A stretch of DNA of 64,000 bases from Paragonimus westermani (lineage: Eukaryota; Platyhelminthes; Trematoda; Plagiorchiida; Troglotrematidae), in the NCBI GenBank assembly GCA_008508345.1, contig QNGE01000775.1:42999-106998 (forward strand), written 5' to 3'. Shown in pieces: positions 23,901 through 38,900 of this stretch. Numbering within the stretch: the first letter of the stretch is position 1; each line of letters starts with the position of its first letter. The translations under genes were made by a program, and so were the position numbers. The notes below the pieces were generated by a model. It did no database searches. It saw nothing but the letters and a program-made list of their open reading frames with translations, and had not been told where the DNA came from.

Positions 23901-26900
23901 ATTTCCAGTGTACGATGTTCAGTTAATAAACGATACATACAACATTCAGTGCATTATGACCTAGTGAAGCGTGTGCAAGCCGGAAACGGATAGAGTACAT
24001 ACGTCCACACGCATGCTGTTGCATGCCAGACAGCCGGGGTTGCAACCGGCCACCACCAACATTGTCAGACAGCTGCAATACATTAGTAGTGGATACACAA
24101 GTTTAGTCGCTATACAACCATGGGAAGAACAATACCTAATCGGGAGACAAAAGAGAGGAGGTGGAACGCAAAAAACAACCGAGTTAGAAATGAGGGGCAA
24201 AAGATACCTGTAGGACAGTTAGCACCATTCCGCTTTTCATCATCCTTAACGAATAAGCCCAGTAAGGTTAGATTATCAGTAAACACACCACAAGGTGCTT
24301 GTTACCAAAAGACACGTAGCCACATATACGTTAGATACTGTCTGGCTGTCCAAACCTAGCGAGGAGTAATCCCGACAACAACGTTCGAACCCGTGACAGC
24401 TGAGCGTTGTTAGGCCTGAGTCCCTGCGAGTCTGTATTTTGCATTAACGGACAGCTGGAACAGCATCATCTAGGAGACTTGTGAGCAGCACGCGTACCAT
24501 TCAGAAGCATTCAGCAAAATCCAACAGTCTTATCCAATCCAGCGTGATCCGTTCGCATCATATATGTGCTGGTGTATTTTATCCGCACATCCATCTGGAA
24601 GAAAAGAACATTCCTCTTCCACAGCAAAAATGTGGCCAGAGTAAGTCCTCACGAATAAATTCCAGTCAACGATTTCTTAGACTGGACACAATATCAAACC
24701 GGAAGTGAGTCATTTGGGCGCACATGCTCCTCAACGGCACATGTCAGTGTCAGGAGTTGAGCGATGGTAAATCTGAGGAACCAACACTATGGTGGGCTAC
24801 CGAAATGCAGAAAGTTGGATTATATTGAGGCATTAAACTGAAACAAAGAGGTGGAAATAATTTGTCTCAGGGAGGCTGACAAAATGCTCTCTGGGATATG
24901 GTGAACGTTCTGTTCAAAATGACCACCCGAGAAAGACGTCCAACGCAGATGACAGAGGGCACTCAAGAATGACAAACATCAGTCCTTCTAGATAGAAACC
25001 GTATGCAAAGTTAACTTGCTGTGAATTATAAGGAAACACATATGTACACATGTATTTACAAAACCAAGTACAGGTATGGACATGGGGTCACACAGCATGC
25101 AACAAGTATGAAGAGAAATGGGTCAAATCTCGATATATTCTCGAAAGATATTCCATCATTTTTGACTTGAGTTTTCAAGCCACTATCACCAAGAATAAGT
25201 TAACCGTCTTATTCTCAGCTTGCCGATGATTGGCATACTGACCTATTGTTACACTGATTGATACGATTCAGATCGAGGTCATAAGGTGTCTGTAAATGCT
25301 GAGGTCCAGTGCAGTATTTTGTCTCTCGTTTGAGTACCAATATATCACCATCTTCGTGGTTCACATGCATTCGTACTCATAGTGGACAACACTGTTTAAT
25401 GCTACGTTTTGATTGACCTTGTTGTCATAACACTGGAAAAGGTCTTGAGTAGGCCGAAGTCTGTTGCTCTACATCTCGGCGCTAAGTCGTTGGGCAACCG
25501 ATGCACTTCGGACTCTGAAAATCAGCGGGATAGCACAGAAAGTATGTGTCTGAGAAAACCAGATCGATCATAGGGGATCGCATTAAGTACGACGGTATTC
25601 AGATTGTGATATATGAGGATCCGTTGTCTGACAGTTCGGTCTCCAAAATGTTGATTTTACCTTATAAGAGCACTCGTGAGTACATAAGGATACTCGGCAA
25701 ACACCTTCAGCTAGGGTGATATGTCACAACCGTATAGTGGGATATATCACAGATAGTGATAACATGTGCTTTTTCGTAGGTAGGCCCATGTCTTGCTATC
25801 ACTACAGGTAGTGCAGTCTGACAAATCCCGTTCTGACCTCTGAAGTTAAAGAGCTTATCACTTCACTTGTACATCAGTCAGTACCGATGCAACTAACCAA
25901 TCGGACAAAATCGTTCAATAGGACACTATCATCCGTGAGTGTAAGCAAGGAAAGCCACGAAACGTGAACTAGTACTTTGGGCTTTTGGGGAACAAGGCAC
26001 AATCTAAATTCACAAAGTGACATCGCAAACCTGTTTAAACCGTCTGATCATTTTAAGCCTTGGGCCGTACCAGTGAGTACCATGGTTCGGGCTGTCGTTG
26101 GTGTCGGCAATGATCCATGAAGTTGCATAATAGTGAAAAAGTACAAACACAGGGAGTGAGAAGCAAAAGGAAGGAAAAACGGTGGAGATTCAAAAGAGAG
26201 AGAAGAACGGATACACGCTCATTGCTGACTGTTATGTCAGAAAGTGTCTACAACCAACGGTGTGGATGATCGCAAACTCTTAAACTGAAGAGATGGCACC
26301 TACCAGCCTTGTTCAGGTGGAGGTTAGGGCTCTCATAGCTTGTGAACACGTCATTGCCTAGCCGCCTCGCGGTTTCTTCCAACCAGCAGCAGTCACGGTA
26401 TTGCTGTCAAGGTGCCGAACAATGCACAGTATACAAGAAGTTCTGTCGGCACATGCAGTATTTGATCAAACTAACGAAGACTGTGCATTTTCGTTACTTC
26501 GGTAATTGGTCGCAAATATACACAGCCCCCAAATAAATGCCGACAGACTGTTGCGTTGCTGACACAATCAAACCGATTGATACCGGTCAACCGATGGAGA
26601 CGATGGTGGTCGAATACCGAGAGGTTCAATGTAACATCACCCTGAATGAGTTAGGTACCTAATCCAGAGAGAGAGAGAGAGGAATAAGGCGCACATAAGC
26701 ATGGTAAACCCTGTCAATGATCGGCAAAAGGACGTATTCGCGAGGCCAAAAGTGACGAAGGTTAGCAAAGGTACTACGTGCTTTCGATATCTTTGTGGAC
26801 ACCTCGTCAGGAATATTTCAAGCTTATAAGATGATATTACTCAGGCATGTCTTCAGCTGTCGGTGGTATAGCATGGAGTACAAAGATTCCATTAGCATAA

Positions 26901-29900
26901 TTCACGTAAAGAAGTTTGTTACCTGAGACAAGTATGGCATTACAGGAATATTCATCTCCCAAAACTGTCTATAGGATAAGGCTGAATAAGCTCATTAAAA
27001 TTAACCGGTACACTGTTTGAGGAACGGAATCAGGTCTACTAACAGAACTGAACGTCCCTCAAAGTCCAGAGAAGAAAACCAACACTGGTTTACGGTGGTG
27101 GCAACAATTCTTCACCGAGTAATGAAGAGTGGACAGTTGGTCGATTCAAACGCGGAGAGGCGGAAACGTACTCGTTCTCCATCCATTTTGTTATGTTAGC
27201 GGTCAATGAGACAGCCATGAAAGGCGCTGTATCCCGTGCCCCATGATTTGCTATAAACCACGGAGACTATTGAAATGTGGCTAAGTGAAAAAGCCACGTA
27301 AGCAATGGAAAACAATATGTAACTTGACATACGGCCCATACATCCAAAGAATTTGAAGCACTTAATTTTCATAATACAGTTTACCAATAACGCAAGGTAT
27401 TTGGTTAAATTTCTTCGACAAATGAAACGTCAGCATCCAGCGACATGTTCTCTACCGTTACTGAAGGAATCGAAGAAAAAAAATCATGGGATATCGTTTC
27501 GTGCGCCCTCTTTGATACTAGGTGAGTGAATAAGTATACAGTGTGCGGCTGGCAGAGCGCGCAGAAAAGACCGAATGAGCCAAGCTTAAAAAAGACTCAG
27601 TTGTGAAAATCTGGACTTCGGCTGAACTCAAAACTGCAACAGAAAAAGCACCCCCTCCCACGCGACAAGATCTTAGCCAGCAGAAGCACAAGGCCTCATA
27701 GGAAACTCAAGTGACGTTTGAAACTAAAGCTGTGGTAACGCTTTATCAGGTAGCCTTGGAGATGCAGGTCGGATTCCGTGCGTATGATGAGCCTCAACAG
27801 ATGTGAAGCAGCTAGACGAAGTATTATCGTGTCGATTTTCAAACGGACGTCGAAGAATCAAAGAAGCAAACGATCTGTAAACCAACAACTGCAGCGCGAA
27901 ACTGATTTACTTAGACACGTAGGTATTATTAACTCACCAGAGAGGTCGATACATTAGTGGTTCGCGGTAATGCTTCACTGCTATGTAGCCACCGTAGGAA
28001 ATTACTAATACCTGAACATTTAGTAGCAAACAGTCCGCACTTTACAAACAAACGCCCGAGCTTTAAGTGAAAGTAAAGTGTCATCAACACGTACACAGCC
28101 GGCCTTCCAGGGCGCTAGCAACACAGATATGCAATTAATGAACATGCTGAGAAGTGACAAAGATAGAGATACAACCATCAGGAGAACAAACAGGTGTAAT
28201 TTGTATAGCGGCTAGTAGTCACAGGAATAGACGAGGAACGTTCATTAGGTTGTCAAATTTATTTTCAAACATCTGCTTTACGGCACAGTAACGACAACTT
28301 AATGAACACGGGTTTCCATAAGCAGTGTATCATATCGTCAGTATCTCCTCTTACAATGCTTTCAACAGACACGTCGACTCCGATGTTTTAAACTCTATCG
28401 GTCACACAAATGCGACAACGACGAGTGGTAGACAAATAAACGCACTGATGAGCTAGCGACCAAATTGTAATTATTTCATTATCACGTTGTTTGACAGCTG
28501 ACCATAATGTGGGTTTGAAGCGACACAATAAGTGCCCATCGCTCAGTGCTCACATTTTAAACTTAACTATATATATATATATATACTGAGGGCTGAATTT
28601 ACTGTAATATACAGTAGTCTTGTCATTTTAACACTAGAAGTTGGGTTCCTGACTCAACTGGAGTTCCATGGTTGTAGCCTAAGAAGTTGCTACGATTGTC
28701 ACCTCTGGGACTGAACCAATTAGAACACAAGACAGGCCGTCGGCTGAAAGAAGCGCCGACTGGAATGAAGGAAATTACACTATTGACCACATACTTACTA
28801 GTAAGAATCAATGTTAAAAAAACAACTTACCAGCATTACCGTTGAATAGAAGCTCAATCAGCTCAATCACAGTCTGAATGAAATCAGACACACTGGATAT
28901 CACAGCCTGATCAGGCGGCTTCAGTTTCGTTAGTTCGTCAGTGATAGATTGCAAGCACGCTTCTAGCAAGCTTTCCACAGCAGTGTTCACATTGGGTTCA
29001 ACAGAGGACACCACTGACAAGTTTTGTAGAAAGACAGCAACTGCATTTGGTTTTGTGAAAGCTCGAGGTTGCGCGGTCAAAAAAAGCACAGCAGATTGTA
29101 AAACAGAGAGCCCACACGGTTGTTCACCCTCAATTAATGTCTGATTCGCAGCGGGTTTGAGTTTACCCCAAAGCTGGTACCCATATACTCGTCGAATGTG
29201 AGGGTCACAAAGCATGGTACCAAGGAGGTGATTGATCCGTGGAACATCGCTGCTCGTTTGTGAAGCCTCAACGCAAGACCGAACAAAGGTAACCAGATGT
29301 GAAGAGATGGTAGCGAACGTGGGAACTACCTGTTCCGCTTGTGGCCAACTGTCCAGAACACGTTCAAAGGGAGATGGCAATGGAATTTCCAACAGCGTAG
29401 TAGCCTTGGTTATCAAATTCAACTGGTCCTGAAAAAATAACCAGTACAGCCGAAGTACAGGTCGGTTACAATATACAAAAAGAATTGGGGAGAAACTCAA
29501 ACCACTTCTGAATGGAACAGTCCAAATTCTACGGAAACCATATGGTATTATTTCCTTAAACCTTACAACAATGACTAGTTCAATGTTTAGCTCATATATA
29601 ATTTAACGTTAGTTTAACGTACACTGCTGTTTTGAGGTAATTCTTCTAGCAGTCAATTTTGTGCAACTAGAGTGTGATATTCCTGATTTCGATCACTTGA
29701 TTCAAGTTCCACATAAAATTGTAGACAAGAGCCCATTGATGATTTCTATACACTAGGCACTTCACCAAGTCTAACTCCTACTCTCATCCCAACAGTTCCA
29801 AAGCCACAGTTTGGTCCTTGTCTACGTTGTGGGGAAGCGTACAGACCACACACTGTATTGTCAAGCCCTTGGGAAGCTCTGGAGTGTCTGCTGGTGAGAA

Positions 29901-32900
29901 AAACAAGCTGCCTTCAGCCAGCTCCACTCAATCTGAACCATAAAACCGAAAAAAAACTGATAGGTTTAAAGATCTGCTATCGACCCAGTTGATAGAAAAT
30001 TGAGCAGTACTGTACCACTGAACAAAAGCCACATACGTACCACAGTTCACATGGCGGATGGCGGAGAACACTGGATAAGTAAGAAACATCTGGCAACTAT
30101 ACAACATGGAACAAACTACTTATCTGTGATCACCAGCGAAGTGGTGGGTATGTGTTTCGACCTCGGATCCGGGGACAGAGTATCACCCGCAGGAGTAAGA
30201 TATATACATCCTTTTGGGAAGCGGATTGAGTAAGTCATACGACATGATTTTCAATGTTTTTCGCCAGATTCTGGATCTTCTGCAAACACTTGTTCATCAG
30301 TGATGGTCAGCTGCTTCAACCTTGTTGAGTCTCAGCAACACTACACACGCTGGGGAATCAAATCAACAACCCTTAAAAAAGTGTTCGATTGTTATCAAAC
30401 AGCAATCCACTAGACTACCGCCTCGCAACCATCAGTTACAGGAAGGTATTTGAATTCCTTTCCTTAACTGTCGTGGTTCCTTTTTTGGACACTAATTTAA
30501 CGCCTGCTCAGGGGCCGTAGATTAGATTCCTTGGTGTGTCTGGTGCTGATAAGGCTTAACAAGGTCAAAACAGCCATCAACTGTTTGAATGGTGGTCACT
30601 GAAACCAATCGTTTTCAAAAACCTCTCTCAACCCTTTCAGGGCAGTGGTGTGCACTTGTCCGTTTGAAGGTCAATCACTGACGTCTTATCGACGTCCGCC
30701 AATGTGAAAAACAGGCGCAATATCTAAGAGATATAACAGTGTTTTTATTTAGCGCGAAAGTAGTCACAGAACGACTAGCACACCGTCCACCTGTCCAGAG
30801 TGACCTAAGTTTGTGTTCTGAGAGTTGATAACCAACGCAGAAGACTAACAATTCCCATTTAGCCAACAGAATCTACTATCAACAATGCGATAATCTACCT
30901 GCGATAATCAGGTGAGGAAGTAACATAAAGCACAGAGATCACAAAAAATATGTCGCCCAGCGCTCTGAGATTGACACGATTGACTGTTCGGTTTATGGGT
31001 CGTAGAACACCAATTAGTGTCTACAAAACACAAGGAAATTTTGTCACAGCAGACTCACTTGGCAGCTTACGTTCATCACCCGTAAACACAGGGGCAGATA
31101 ATGCGTGAGCCATTCCATCTTATTAAGTATTGTAGATAATAATTGATCGACGTTCGAATCCAATTCCATAAGACAAACTACGTCGATTAAGTGAGTTATC
31201 AGGTCGACTATCAATTCAGGTTCATCAGGATCAAGAACAAGGAACGCAGCGTAAAATCCTGTGGGCAGTTCTGCTTCGTCTACTGATTGGTATTCGCTGT
31301 CCAATGCACTTCGATCAGACCATTTTGGAAAGCAGATGCTACCCAATTGGCTCACAACAAGGTCGAAGTGGGCAAGATACATGCACACATGCCTCAAGGT
31401 ATCCAAACGTTCAGAAGTTTCTGTCTCATGGACACTCGCGCCGACAGAACGCCTGAAGCGAAAATAGAGCAAGAATAGTTAGTCGTCAAGTTAGCAAGTG
31501 CACCGTGAGACAGCCGAAGGCTTATCCATCCGATCGAAGAACAAAATAGTACACATTGCACAGTGGCTACTCTCGTATGACAAAACGCAGTTTAAACGCT
31601 ACCAATCTGTTTACAAAACACCAGGAAATCAAACACGCAACCTCCAGTCCGACATTAAAGAATAGAAATTATAGATAAGGTATGTAGGATACGTCATACC
31701 ATTGGAAACATCGTTAATTTAAGGTACGATAATAAGCTGCATCAGAGCAGAAGGAAGATATAGACTGTGATGCCATTTGCCATAAACGCACAACATACAG
31801 GTTGGATATGATAGACAAATAAGGATAGGCAGGGTACGGACACGCGTAGATTCCTACCAGGTAGTACGTCACCAACACTACGGTAATAGGGTGGGTTGCT
31901 TCCGTGCACACAACAGAGGCTGGCGGGGCCTGATCAACGTAGCCTCGCCAAAGACCAGTAGGCTCGGGCTCTGATTGTGTAATAATATTCTAAATGAGCG
32001 AAGCAGGTCAACTTGGTGCCTGTGGTCATAAGCTGTCTAACAATCGATTTCCAGCAACGGGTTCACCGGTTTGCAAGCGTTGTGTCATCAGTTGTTTTAG
32101 TCATTTCGCGGTGTGTTCTGCAGATGGCTGAGATATTTGCCGATCTGCTCTCTCTATGTAACTGTCATCGCAATTGCATGTGAGCTGGTAAACAACGTGA
32201 GAAACAGAATAGTTGGACGAAATACGTTCGCGACTAGATAGGACTGGTCCTCTGGTGGGTTGAACCAAGCGGAACAATGTTCATTTGTCGTGGTACAAAA
32301 AGTAGAACATTACTGATCCCCTCAATAACTAGGTATTAAAAACGGGTGATGTAATTCAGCAGTGTGCATGGGTTATTCAAGGCATTTTTTCAATAGGTTT
32401 GGAAAAGCATAACGGTTTGCAACCCACTAAAGACGTGGCTTACATTCACTTCATTGTAAACGTTAATATGATGTTTTCAGTTCACGAATTGTGCTCGCAA
32501 ACCAACAGTAAGTGACCGGTGGTGATTCAGCAGATTGCACAAGTACAACAAACACTGAGCCTCGCGCAAAATGCAGTGAATATTTAGGCTGAATGCTGAA
32601 ATTAGTAATATGGAATGTGTCTGACCAAACTGACAGACGTTGGACATCAGAAAAGGTACATTTTCATGCCGGTGTCTGGGTGAATTTTGGACGGGTGGCC
32701 AAACGCAGTTGCGCGCGCGTTTGCAATCCGGCTAGGTGCAAGACAAGGGTTGAACTCTCACTCAATCACTCACTTAGTGGTCAAATTCCTTCGGGAGTAC
32801 ATGCACCAGATACGAGGATTGTGCGTAGAACTACTAGTGGTGCATCATAATCCACCGGTAGTGACATGTACGCCAGCATACTTTGGTTTCACTTACCGTG

Positions 32901-35900
32901 ACAAATTAACCCGGACATGTATTCTGCCAACTGTATGGTGAGCATCAGCGAGATTGGAACGACTACGCACTAACCATTTTAATGACATCACTGCGAAATC
33001 AAGTACACGAAGCACCAAGAACATCTGTAGTACAAAGTTTAGGGAGCGTGACGGGCAAAACATAAGCTGACGCAATAAAATTCTAAGGTGCTAGTTAATC
33101 AAGTGTTCAGTATTACGCTCAACGACGGGAAAAATAAAAAACTGGCCCGATAATGCCAACGCCACTTAAATGAATTATCTTTAACGTAGAAATATCTAAT
33201 AGAGCGAACCGATAGAAACCGACAGCGGTTAAGCTGATAAGCTCCATAAATTTAGTTCCGTTCCCTCTCCTCATTTCGTTATAAACTAGGGGTGATCACG
33301 TAACAGTATCCACTACAAACAGACAACCAGCGTTAGCCATGACAAATTAAGATATAAGGAACACGCCTACTTACTGTTCCAGGAACTGGATAACCTCAGT
33401 TAGTAACCAACGGCGTTGATCAATTTTCAAACTTTTGGCATGAGTTCTGAACATCAGTTGTTTCACCCAACCGAGAAGACGTCTGTAAGAGGAAACATCT
33501 TCCTCAGGAGCGATTTGTGACAACAATGACAAAAGCGACCCATACTCTTTCCGATAGGCTTCGCAAGATTCAGAATTGGTGCATTTTTTCAGGCCATACA
33601 TCGCGTACAGATCACCAGAGCATAATCCCAACGTAGTGGCAGATTTGGCGAATAGGCACAATGCTTTCGATAGTGTGCTCACTATTGGCTCGGAAAGTAA
33701 GAACGGAAGCAGCGGGTGGTCCGTAAAAGAACCAAATTCGGAAACGTTATGCAACGGAGTGTGAAGTAATGACATCAGATTAGCGTAGCTTACATCTTGT
33801 AACAAATGGACACACGATATATCTGACCTGATCAAGACAATCAGCTGTTTGTGCACACTTATAGGTATGCTCCCAAAAGACGAAGATTCCGAGACCGAGG
33901 ATGACAGAAGGTTAAACAGCAGATTCATTTTTTCCATGTCTTCGATAGATGGGTACAAAACCGTTTCGCACCAATTGATGAAGTGTGAACAAGAGTCCGA
34001 GGACTTACACAACCAGCCAGTCAGTTGCTGAATTTCCCTTTGATCTGATTCGGTCACATCTGATACATCCAGAAACAGACTAGACAATCGACAGTACAGC
34101 GCATCTCTGAGAGGCAGCTGGGCATGCAATGCCAAACAAAGCCCCAAAGATAGGTTGGTCCGAGCTAAACTTCGAATGGTATCAAGTTTGTACGAGTTCA
34201 TTTCATTAAAACGATTGATATCGATGTTCGGCAGGGCGGTCTTAGCACAAATGCATGAGCATTTGTACACGGCATTCCAACAAAGTGCTTGCAACTGCGT
34301 GGTTAATGATTCTGAAAAATAACTAGGTAAGGGTTCCTCAATAACAAACAACAGATCTGAGCCGGAAGGGAAACAACCATTCGAGCGAAGGTGAGCGGTT
34401 TGCTGTCTACTCGCAGCAACACAGAATGCCTTTGAAACGAGTTGTAGTCTATCAGTGAAAGTCGGCTGTTCAAACTTGGAACCAGTAGTTTTCGTATGAT
34501 GAGGTGATTCGGTTGAAGGACAAGACGTAAAAGGGTCCAAGTTAGTGGGAGGATTCAGCGCTAGGACTTTGGACCTTAGAACTGCGTAGCACAAGCTTAA
34601 ACGCACATCTGAAGAAGCCACATCAGGCCCGTAAATCAAGGGTTTTGGCGTGCGCTGATAAACAAGACCAGGAGCATCGGTGGATATCCATGAACGTAGG
34701 AATAACAGCCACCAAGTTCGCTCGCACAAAGAGACCGTGTGGGTCAAACCTTTGGTTGCGAGTAAAGGACCCAAGATATCGTATACACAAGATTCCACAG
34801 GTAGGTACATGTAGGGAATGCCATCGTGGTACCTCGACAACTTCGTAGAAATCCTGATAAAGTTCACTGAACAGTGCTGTGAAAATCGGTCACAAAACAG
34901 AGACTGAAAGCTTGGCAATAGGGGTTGTAAAATAGGCGGAAGTTCCCAACGACCATCTAACACGTTTGTGGTCAACACATATTCTAAACGATACCAGCCT
35001 GTGGCCAGATCTCGATAGAGATCTACAGTATGACTGGCTGGACAGTGTGAAGTTACAAAGCGCAAAAGCCAAATACGAAACAGCTCGACGACAATCGGAT
35101 TATTAGAGGCAGCACTTCTTCCTGTGCCACTTTGATCGGTGGATGAAGGACGTGGAATGTGGAACAGACTGTGCAAGACAGTCCAGTTGTCAGTGGCGTT
35201 CAACCGATTGATCAACAACCTAAACTTATGGTCTTCGACGAAATGACTAGACCACAAAGCACAAGTAACCCAGGCGAATGAATGTTGGCCGTTTGTTGCC
35301 TGAATTAACAATTCTAAAGTACGATCTAAGATTTCTACAGGAGGTAAATGACTATTTGTGGTGGCCAAATACTGATAGCAAGTTTGTGTGAGACAGTCAG
35401 CAGTGGTGAATGTGTCCAACAGAAAAAAGCTACCAGTGCGATACAATGCGTCCGATTTGAGAAGTTCGAGAAATTTTCGACGGCTGCTATGAGAATGCCG
35501 AAAACTCTTCAAAATAGACAAGAGAGCGATCGACAACAAGGACCGGCGACGTCTGAAATTGTTTTCTGAACGTGCCCACAAAGAGCGAAGACGAAAAGGT
35601 ACGGTGGGGAAGCATTGTCCAGCATCTGGAACAAAACTGGCAACAGAAGACAAAAACGCGGATGCATTTAGAAGGCATTCCTCCACTTCGAAAACTTGGC
35701 TGATGTTTTGATCGAATTCACCCCGAGAACATGCAAAACGGAACAAACTTAGACAGTGTCGTGCCATCCTTTCGTTCGGATCTAATTGATCTGTGGATTT
35801 TGATTTCGATCCGGGAAGTATAGATGGTTGGGGTACGGAAGTGTTAACATAGTTTCTGAGGGCATGAAGAAGACAGAGACACCAGCTCTGAAGTTGTCGT

Positions 35901-38900
35901 TCATTCAAAATAACCGTGGACGACGCTGAATCGAATTGAAGGTATTTTGCAATATCAACTAGTTGTTGGTCACCAGCTGTGAGTAGTGAGTACTGTAATC
36001 CAGTTGTCAACCAACGTTCAGCAGGACATCCAGCAAACGCCTTTTGCAGAATGTCACGAAGATTTCGAACATATTCGCTGAAAAAACGAAACGTAGATGA
36101 TTAAGTTGCGACTAAAGAATTTCAGACGTGTATGCGAAAAAAACTGAGGATCTATTTATCTTCACTTCATTACAAACAAACGTATCAGTTTAGAATTGAA
36201 ACAAAGCTTGGGTCCATCTCTTGCTGAATGATTAGGTTAAGTGAGGGGTGCTCAACACGGTTGGCAGCATCCAATTCGGATTAGCCTGTCACATACATAC
36301 GAACATATAATGGTAAAATTATAGTCGTCCCATTTTTCATCAGTAACTTACTTATAATCAAATTGTCAGAAATAACTTTTCTTAACAAGTGTCGTTGGAA
36401 AAACTCAAGCTAGGTTTGGTTCGGATGGTCCTTGCATAGCACGAGTAATAAAAAAGAACTGAACAAAGTACCCAGACCAAATAAAGTGATCATCGCAGTT
36501 TGCACTCTCAACAGTAGTCCTGAAGCCGGTTAAATCGACGTCCAAGTGTTGTGAAGGACAGATGTGGGTCATCGACGAGACAGCACTGGAATCACGGGGA
36601 AGATGAACCACCTATTGGAGTGTGAACTCTGTCACATGACTATTTCATTTCACAGTTCTACTCACGTCATACCACAAGAAGGTGACGATTTTGGCATTTC
36701 GACAGAGGTGTTCTAATTGGTCCGTCACAACGAGAATGGACCATGACATGGTGTGACGGCTTGCGAATCTCGATGACCTATTGGGCCAAACCGGACGGTG
36801 TGGTCTCCACAGCGACAGAATCACTCATACCAGGCAGGCCATTGAGTGGATGTCTGACAAATCACAGTCTCATGGTCCTCTAGGTTGACAGTTGGAAGAA
36901 GGCTGGTGCCTTTTTTCGGAAAAAGTACAAGTTCTGGTACATTCCCGACACCACCCGTTGCCTTGTCATGAAGGTTTCTGAACCAAATGCTTGGGTTGAG
37001 AATCCTAATCGTTCTCCTGTCTAGGTCTGAGCGTCCTGGAAGTTTCTAAATCTACATACAACCACGAGTACTCACGAAATCAATAACTCCAAATTGTATC
37101 ACAACCTTCTTGCAGTGTAAACTGGTCGCCCTATCTGCTGCATACAGCAGGATTGCTAAGCGAAAGCATGCTACTGCTGATCCCTCTCCTACTGTCCTAT
37201 CAAATTTAGCTCTCAGGCCCAACCTGACCCCCATTTATTTCTAGTGGTTACTCTGTAGGACTTACAACAGATGTACCTAATCATAGTAACAGCAAGTCGG
37301 TAAGTTCCATCTCTTACCATCTAGTCGCACGCCGTCCCCGCCCCTTGCTTATACTTGGAATTCGAATTAGTATAGGTGCTCCCAACATGTGTAATCTAAA
37401 ACAGAGAGTTCAACAGACCACTCTCGCATGAACGTTAGGCTCCTGGAAAGCCGACGTCTGCTGCATTTTAGAGACTAGAATCTAAGACAGTAATCAATGC
37501 ACGAAATTAACAACACCCACACTGTTTACGCGATACTGGTGTATAACCAGAAATACGCTTCACAAACGATACAGTCTTTTTCTTATTGTTCAGTGTCCTT
37601 TGGAATTTGGTTTCATCCGACAAGATCACTTTTATCTCATAAATAGTCTTATCAACGGACTTCTCAATGACTTATCCATCGTAACCACACTGTTCTTTGT
37701 CCGGTCTTACGAGTAGAATATTCTCGCGTATTTCCAATGCTTTAAAGGCTGGTAGACGTTTCGGAGTAACAGGCGTATATAGGAATAGTTTGGCTTCACG
37801 GTGGCTGCAGCAAACGTCGATTGAATCAGAGATGAACTTTCTCGAGTCCGAAATGGAGCTTCGCGTGGGTTGCGTTAGTTGAAAAACTGATTAGATAAAA
37901 TTTCAAACAGAACCCCAATGCCGGATACCGTATTCCGAAAGCTATGCGCGCACGTGGCACGATCATTGAGGAACTTAAACTGCGGCTGATGTTTGGTCAG
38001 GCTACATGTCAAGTTAACGAACTTCCCTTTCTTTTGTTTGGTAGTTACGTAATGCTCAGACTACACCTTCGACTAAATAATTCACGGACTGTTGTCGCCG
38101 GTTGCGATGCCTTGTAAATTTCAATGCGTGATGTCTGTGTGAAACGTCAGTTGGACGAACAGAGCATTTGCGGAGAGTTTTTCAAAACATCTTAGGATGT
38201 TCCCCCGGATAAAACAGTCGAACAAAAGATCGATGCGTTCATTCGTCCCTGAAAGTATGGAACTGCTCAAATGACACTTCAGCTCTTTGGTCGTCAATCG
38301 ATCTCTGTGTTTATGCAGCAACACAAACATAACATATAGTAACATAAAAATCCAGTTACTGAGCAGGAAGCAAGAGGAACACAGGTTTTACATAAGTTAC
38401 CCCCAGATCAATACAATTTCAATGGATGTTAAATAGGAACTGACGTCTGACTGACCAAAACCGACGTCACAACAATCACCTATCTGCCCATACATACAAA
38501 AAGTCATCACTCGCTGTTCTAGAAACGGGATAGGTTAGTCGGATGATCAGTTATTAAAAACATGTTTATCGTGCTCTGTGATTCTTAGCCTCATTATAAT
38601 TTTTATGCACAATTCTGCTATAGACAAAATAAGAGAAAACGGTATGCGGCATCAACAAAATAACGACGATGGAAGACTGACAGATCTTAACTATCCTAAT
38701 GATAATCTTCGACATTGTTCGATAATTTCTAAGCAGCCCAGACTGTAAGACGCCATACCACCTTCTGCTAAATTCTTCGGAGTGCACTTCACAGCCGCAA
38801 ATTGCAGTGCTTCCACAAGACCGATGCGGTTACTTATGTCTAATGTCGGATAATAAGGTTGCACAGTCTGTGATGGTTGGGTCAAGTACTCCGTATGCCA

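Larger units (their letters stand above)
20927..28830 (-). other. NBAS introns around exon K (about 7.8 kb)
   Basis: Introns between exons J, K and L. They hold the decayed tRNA-like repeat at 27598-27705, two microsatellites and the short repeat at 28037. At 23961-24213 both strands are open for about 80 codons (CNPGCLACNSMRVD on the minus strand), probably repeat debris. Nothing else was recognised. Confidence 0.6.

Noticed and set aside
23585..23938. Whole 117-codon minus-strand frame as a gene
   Set aside because: The part above 23715 is phenylalanine-rich intron polypyrimidine sequence; only 23618-23715 is supported, as NBAS exon K.
36405..36611. Minus-strand frame with plausible acceptor as an extra NBAS exon
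   Set aside because: The exon would begin in phase 0, whereas the flanking exons G and H require phase 2, and no similarity is visible.
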